Source: Pigoraptor vietnamica
Taxonomy: Eukaryota; Opisthokonta; Filasterea
DNA: 20,639 bases
Reading direction: 5' to 3'
Assembly: GCA_943704525.1 (NCBI GenBank)
Contig: CALSCQ010002470.1
Coordinates: 1-20,639 of the forward strand
Every line of letters starts with the position of its first letter. The first letter of the stretch is position 1. The position numbers and the translations under genes are program-made. This document shows positions 8,830-20,639 of this stretch, piece by piece. The notes under the pieces are model-generated. The model ran no database searches, had not been told where the DNA came from, and saw nothing but the letters and a program-made list of their open reading frames with translations.

Positions 8830-10875
8830 TTACACGGCGACTTCAGTGGCAATCGACATTGGCACAGCCTCACTCGCGCAGCCGCCATTCTCCACGTCCT
8901 GCACGCACTCCCCATCCATACTCGCAGCACTTGTTGTGTCCGCGATAGCATGCGCCTCACTCGGCGATGAAACTGCCAGGCTCGCCGTGACGCTGTTGAC
9001 GCTGCGAGGCGCCACCGCGGGAGAGCCGTGGCGGGCCTTCTCGTACAGTGCGATGTACGGCGTCGAGTAGTGGAGGTCCGTGCCGCGAAAGATGCGCTCC
9101 ATCTCGGCGCCGTCGGCCGGCTTGACTTCCGAGTCGTCAATGCGCAGCCAGTCGGTGGGCGACAGCGAAGTCCTGCAATTTAAGCCGGCGTTAACGAGAG
9201 GCCGGCCACGCAACACCCTTCTTGCTTGAAGAAACTTCAAGCAGCGCGGGCACACCCACTCTCCGTCCCTGCCAAAGTCGCCGGGGTGCGAGCGCACGTA
9301 CGAAAAGTAGTGGCCGCTCGACGTGAGCATGCCCGTGTGAAAGACAATGGCAATCAGCTCTGCGGCAAGCAAGTGCAAGGGGTTGGAAAATCCGCTTAAT
9401 CACCAGCGGACGCCGCGCACAAACCAGCACATTTCCCGTGCGTCTGCACACCCACTTGACACACAAACAAACACATTCCATCAGTTTGAAGCCATGCACT
9501 GGGCACCCACCGTATGTCTCGGGGGCACACGAGGGCCCGCACAGCGATGGGTCGATGGCGAGCGTCTCGGGTATGCTGACGGGTGTGCTGATCTTGCTGC
9601 CGCGCGTGGCGTCGTACGCAAACCGCTTGAGCTGAATCGATAGAATGTCGGGAAGAGTGTGAAAACGCGACGTGCGCATCGCCTCCGTCAGCCGGCGGCA
9701 AGTGTCGCACTGGTACTTGTTGGCGCCCTCGAGCCTGAGGGAGATTGAGGAGCAGGCCGAGGCCGCAATGAGCACGGGGCGGCTCCGCTCACGCCCGCAC
9801 ACATACGCACACGCGCAGACTCATGCGCCCATTCATGACACCAGTTGACGCACCGTTCGCTCTCCATAAAGGCATCGAGGGTGGCAGCCATGGTCGTCTC
9901 CCCTGTGGCCGGCACGGGCACGCACACGCCCACAAGCGGCTCCTTCATCGTCCGCGTCATCTCGCATTCCAGACAGCGCGTCGAAATCTCCATCGCACCG
10001 GCAAACAGGGCATCCGGCAGCAGTGCGGGCCCGCCAGCTGCGGCGTCACGTCGGCAGTCATGCGATGCGGCGCGCTCGCACGCGACGCCCGTCTCACCCG
10101 CATCCACGTCCATGGGCTGTGGCTCAGTGCCCGCTTGACCGTCGACGTCGCCCGCGCCGTCAGCAAACGTCGCTGTGGGCATCCGGGGAACTAGCGGGTG
10201 CGCGCCCACGTCGATCGCTTCGGTCTGAGATGGCGTCATGACGGTGTCCGCTGCAGCGCCCGATCCCGCAAGGCCCTCCGTTCCGCGCCGCTGCCGCATC
10301 CTCTCCACTTGGGCGCCGCAGTCCGCCACGTGCGACAGGAGAAAACGCAGAAACTCGGCGGCGTCCTGCTGTCCGTACCCAGAAAAGAGGTCAAACTGCG
10401 AGCGGAGCGTCCGCATAAATTTGTCCGGCCACAGTTCGCCAAGCTGCACCCGCGGCCGGTCGTCCGACTCTGTTGGCGGTCGCTCGCACATGGCTGGATC
10501 CGGGTCGAGACCCGCCGTCGTCGCTCGGTGGTGCGCGCATTCGGCGAAAATGTCACGCAGCGCAACGAGAAGGCCAAAGCCCCTCAAGAGCTGTTGAATG
10601 TAGGCATGGCTTTAAGCACAAAATGTAGTCATAGACACACACACACATACACACACATACACACACAGAGAGAAAGTTTGTATTTCAAAATGAATAGGCA
10701 CGCACCTCTTCCTTTTCAGACTGCGAGTCCTCTAGCGATGCCACGAGGGCGGAAAGGCGCGCGGGGAAAGCGCCGGCGCGGAAGAGCGCCTGCAGCACCG
10801 CATTCGCAAAGCAGCTATTGCCGAGATTGGCCTGCGTGAAGAGGAAGAATTAACACTATGCACGGTCACACACAC

Positions 10876-10906
<31 letters not shown>

Positions 10907-12214
10907 ACGCACACAACATCCACTCCCGCCCCTACACACACACACACAGCCCGTTGGCCAAAGAGACCCACCAGTCCGAGCACCCCGGGGGCCTTCGCGT
11001 TCCCCGGCTCCCTCTTCCATGTCTTCACGCTTCCACCAGCGCCCCACGACGGCCTCGTCCACTCTGTCCGGCGCCACTTGTCGTCGCCCCAGCGGTTCCA
11101 AGGCCCGTCGCCTCCCCAGCGATCCCACGGGCTCTGGCCCATGTACGTTCTCGAAGGGTAGCCACCGTACTCGTGGTCGTCGGTGTCGTCGTTCTCCTCA
11201 AAATCGTAGATCGAGCCCTTGTAACCGCGCGATGAGCCGCCATATCCGCCGAATCCGCCATAGCCGCGGGGCGGCGTGGGGCGAACGCGGCGCTCGGGCC
11301 CATAAGAGTGCATCCAGGGGTCGCCGTTCATGTGCATGTGCGCGCGCGAGGCATAAGAGCTCTCGAACGATTCGCCGTCGTCGTCAAAGCGAATATGACG
11401 CGCGTGCAGGGGAGTGTGCCATCTCCTGTCCAGCGCGTCAACCAACGCACGCTCCCTCGCGCCGTGCATCGCACGCTCCACAAATGCGACGACTTCTTCG
11501 TCCGACATGGGCCTCCCGTCCCCCAAGCCTCGCAGTTGTTCGAGGAGGTCCTCGTCTGTCAACTGGCTTGGCAGGCGGCTCAGGGAGCGGAGGCGGTGCA
11601 GCACATCAGTAACGGCCGACGACGGCGACTCGGCTCCACCCAGAGACGCGCGCCGCTCTGCCTTGCCGCTCTTGTTGCCGTCGAGAGGGCGCGTGTTCTC
11701 GTCTCCCCAACGGCTCGTCGCGGCGTCCGTCGCGAGCCACTCGCGTCCCACACGAGACTGACGTTCGGCGCTGGGGGGAATCCGCAGCTTTTTGCCGAGG
11801 CTGCCGTCATGCTCATCCTCGTCGTCCTCCGCCCCGCGCCAAAACGAGTTCAGCTTTGGTTGCACATAGCGCCCTCTGCTGTCGAGCTTGAGGCTGATGC
11901 GCGGCCGCTTGACGACCTCTGCGCAATGCCGTGTTGTTACAGGTGTTAATGGGGAAATCCCAAAAGGAAAAAAAAAAATACGGCCAAGAAAACGAAAGGC
12001 ACTGCAAGTGCATAATTCACAGCGCGCGCCGAGAGTGCAGAGAGAGAGGGCCACCCCGGGCAACAGCGCCATTGAGCAACGCGCACAGTGTTTGTCGACT
12101 GTAACAGAACACAAAATCCATCAAAAAAAATTGCAACGCACCCTCCGCCGCCTCGCTCTCTGCGCTCTCGGTAGCCCTCGCCATGGCGCGCTCGTCGATG
12201 CCAAGCGGCGCCAT
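8830..12214 (-). CDS. Ubiquitin-specific protease with Trp-rich N-terminal region
   Basis: Exons 12214..12142, 11918..10972, 10831..10706, 10590..9854, 9734..9511, 9359..8830, all phase-compatible; 878 residues. It is a cysteine protease that removes ubiquitin. Seen: Cys box NLGNSCFANAVLQAL (Cys347), FSGYGQQDAAEFL at about 451-463, and zinc-ribbon pairs C588-x2-C591 and C637-x2-C640. Then come SIQLKRF at about 660, His box MLTSSGHYFSYVR (His719) and WLRIDDSEV with the acidic third residue. Residues 1-335 have no known domain: a short KRPR basic patch, an acidic region, Gly/Tyr repeats, and a Trp-rich stretch with PWDRWGGD and PWNRWGDD. A disordered Pro/Ala/Asp-rich insert separates the QQD box from the zinc ribbon. 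Between the His box and WLRIDD, 81 nt (9173-9253) could be an in-frame intron; if so the product is 851 residues. The subfamily is not clear to me. Confidence 0.9.
10634..10667. repeat. CA-rich microsatellite in a protease intron
   Basis: Interrupted CA repeat with two CATA steps, inside intron 10591-10705 of the minus-strand protease gene. Confidence 0.9.
10866..10948. repeat. Two CA microsatellites in a protease intron
   Basis: CA runs at 10866-10906 and 10934-10948, together filling much of the 140-nt intron 10832-10971. This intron lies directly before the exon encoding the catalytic Cys. Confidence 0.9.
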
Positions 12215-12917
12215 TCAGTGGCACATGGGGCAGGCGCTTTTCGGCTGTGCGAAGGTGCGTGTTACACGCGAGCACTGTGGCCAGTCGTCAACCCCAGAGG
12301 CGCAAAACCGCTGCCAGCAATGCCGCACGCCTGCACTCCTCACAGCAACAGCGCAATGAACATGCCGCAGATATGAAAGTGAGAACGAGTGCCTGTTATT
12401 TGCGGTAGAGAGTTGCGTGCGTCTCGCAGCGTTGGTTGTCTCAGCGGGAAGGATGTCCAGGTTGAGCCAGTCACGTGCTCCGTTGGCGCCAAATAATTAC
12501 CGAGGTCTCGGAACGTTTCGGCTCCTAGATACGAACTTTTAAATTGAAATTGGGTCTGAAAAGGGGCGCATTTTACAAGGGTAAATTTCAATCTTCCCGC
12601 GCGGGTGATTCTCAAGTGGCTATTAACAAGGGGAGAGGAAGGAACGGAAGACTCAGAGCTATGTAACTGCGTACGCACACATACGCACACCCACACACAT
12701 AAGCACACACACGCGCACGCACGTGCCAGTTGCGTCTATCTTCTCACTGGGCTCTGGTGGCTAGTTGTGCATTTGTGCCCTTGAGAGCGTGTTTCGCGTG
12801 CGTTTCGCGAACAGCGCGCATGCACAATGTCACGTGCACTGTCTCGTGTGCCGCGGCGGCGCACTGGGGGCTGCGTGAGTAATTAGAGGGGGCCATCCCC
12901 CCACGGGGGCCTCCGCT
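12215..12917. promoter_or_regulatory. Head-to-head region between two deubiquitinase genes
   Basis: 703 bp between the proposed start codons of the minus-strand protease and the plus-strand USP32 orthologue. It should hold both promoters and 5' UTRs. Seen: an AT-richer patch at about 12490-12600 with a 9-bp inverted repeat ATTGAAATT (12543-12551) / AATTTCAAT (12584-12592), a CA-rich stretch at about 12670-12723, and CACGTG at 12833-12838. No convincing gene lies in it. The role is inferred from position alone. Confidence 0.5.
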
Positions 12918-19419
<6,502 letters not shown>

Positions 19420-20068
19420 CGCGCGCTCGCATGTGCGTTTGTGCGTAGAATGGCGTTGGGCGGTTCATTGTGTGCTCTTCGCGTGACTTCATGCCTAGTG
19501 TCTTGTGCTTAGTGGCTTGTGGCTTACGCGTTGGTGCAGTGCACCCGGCCTTTGGCAGGCTCGGGTGTGTCACTGCATTTTCTTCTCTTGGTGTGGGTCG
19601 CTTGTTTGCGGCCCACGTGTACCATACACAGCATCCTATTTCACAGATTTGCTCTCGTGCTTCTATTGCTGCTTGGGCGTGAGAGTTAGCCGCGCCAATC
19701 AAATCGCACTGTTGTGCCGTTCATGGTACGAGGCCACTAGGAACAGCATTGTTCCCCACGCACAGCTCTGGGTAAGTCGCAGGCCTCGATACGTTGCTCA
19801 AACTGAAGCGCCATTAGCTGTCGATCTCTCAACGACATACTCTCTGAACACTATTCGCCACAAATGCGGCACCCACCAAGCACTTCCAGCCTTTATCCTC
19901 ACCCGTGCATCGGCGATCGAGCGAGGAGTGACAGTTACAAGAACGCCCGCCGCACACGCGCACGCACACAATCGCAAACGCCCGGCACGCAAACAGCGAG
20001 CAGCGCATCAGTGTCTCGCAACAAACGCAGCCGCAAACTTGGCACTTCAGTTGGAGTTCGTCGTGCTC
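19420..20068. other. Convergent intergenic region
   Basis: 649 bp between the stops of the USP32 orthologue (+) and the coiled-coil gene (-), presumably the two 3' UTRs. A 261-codon plus-strand frame at 19505-20290 has no ATG at its start, overlaps the coding exon of the opposite gene and shows no motif, so I do not call it. No repeat or RNA gene is seen. Confidence 0.55.
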
Positions 20069-20467
20069 CTAGTCGCGGTCACCTCCAAGTCCATCCTCCC
20101 TTGCCTGGCCTTCACTCTCCCCTCCCTCGCCTTCACCTTCGCCTTCATCCTCGCTTCCCTTGTCGGCGTTCTGCTGCGCGGAATCACTGTCGTTCTCATC
20201 CGCACCAGCTTCGCTGTCGCCGCCAGCAGCGCGATTCTCCGATCCTTCGTCTTCCACGGGCGGAACATTCATGTCACCCTTCCTCCTTAATTCCTCCGCC
20301 TCCTCGGCCCTCATCTTGAATGCGGTGTCCTGGTCGACGCACTCCTTGTGCGCCTTCTGCTCGATCTTCAGCTGCTTCTCGCAGGTCTGGAGGTAGTCGC
20401 CGATGTGCTTCAATTCGGTGCTCTTCTCCTGCAACTGCTCCGTCTTGTCTTCGTTGTCCTTGAAGTA
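20069..20467 (-). CDS. 3' exon of a coiled-coil protein with acidic tail (partial)
   Basis: 132 codons plus stop, opening after a CTGTAG acceptor at 20468; an in-frame TAG just upstream supports a splice junction there. The first part of the exon (YFKDNEDKTEQLQEKSTELK and on, to about residue 80) is rich in Glu, Lys, Gln and Leu with heptad-like spacing, consistent with a coiled coil that ends in MRAEEAEELRRKG. The rest is a low-complexity acidic tail with repeated EGEG and ED pairs. The upstream intron contains the GT repeat that runs off the right edge, so the start and most of the gene are outside the window. No family recognised. Acidic-tailed coiled-coil proteins are often nuclear or cytoskeletal, but nothing here decides that. 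Confidence 0.65.
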   Translation of the reverse strand, partial: YFKDNEDKTEQLQEKSTELKHIGDYLQTCEKQLKIEQKAHKECVDQDTAFKMRAEEAEELRRKGDMNVPPVEDEGSENRAAGGDSEAGADENDSDSAQQNADKGSEDEGEGEGEGGESEGQAREDGLGGDRD

Positions 20468-20510
20468 CTACAGCGGACGATGGCGCGTGTGTGAGCGACC
20501 ATTGCGTCTT

Positions 20511-20639
<129 letters not shown>

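Noticed and set aside
19505-20290. 261-codon plus-strand frame
   Set aside because: No ATG at its start, covers 3' UTR sequence and the opposite strand of the coiled-coil exon, and its hydrophobic stretches mirror the acidic repeat on the other strand.

Overview
The window looks like a GC-rich, intron-rich nuclear segment from a unicellular eukaryote. The evidence is short introns (about 55-330 nt), mostly GT-AG, that join reading frames in phase; GC-rich codon use; and two ubiquitin-specific proteases plus a mitochondrial monothiol glutaredoxin with clear eukaryotic signatures. I cannot name the lineage from the sequence. Both ends of the window lie inside long CA/GT repeats, so it may be a whole contig bounded by microsatellites.

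Layout, left to right: (1) a WD40-like propeller protein with a C-terminal nuclear localisation-like motif (187-1206, +). (2) A two-exon protein with twin C2HC zinc fingers and a Pro/Gly/Tyr-rich tail (1583-3200, -). (3) A doubtful two-exon small gene (3403-4078, -). (4) About 2.9 kb without a recognisable gene (4079-6933). It falls into an AT-rich part, a hairpin-bearing part, a part very dense in GCCGGC, and a long polypyrimidine tract. (5) A six-exon GLRX5-type glutaredoxin (6934-8530, -) whose start codon appears to be a separate exon. (6) A ubiquitin-specific protease with a Trp-rich N-terminal region (8830-12214, -). (7) A 703-bp head-to-head intergenic region. (8) A ten-exon USP32 orthologue (12918-19419, +) with EF-hand, DUSP, ubiquitin-like and USP parts and a C-terminal CAAX box. 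(9) The 3' exon of a coiled-coil, acidic-tailed protein (20069-20467, -) cut by the window edge.

Nothing forms an operon. The functional theme is ubiquitin removal, with two deubiquitinases transcribed divergently from one short region. Iron-sulfur cluster assembly (GLRX5) and probable nuclear factors (WD40 and zinc-finger proteins) lie beside them. The strongest new observations are the start-codon-only exon spliced at a GT microsatellite, a GC-AG intron in the same gene, the prenylation motif kept on the USP32 orthologue, the twin fingers with unusual spacing, and the unexplained GCCGGC-rich island. I did not find a convincing new multi-gene system.
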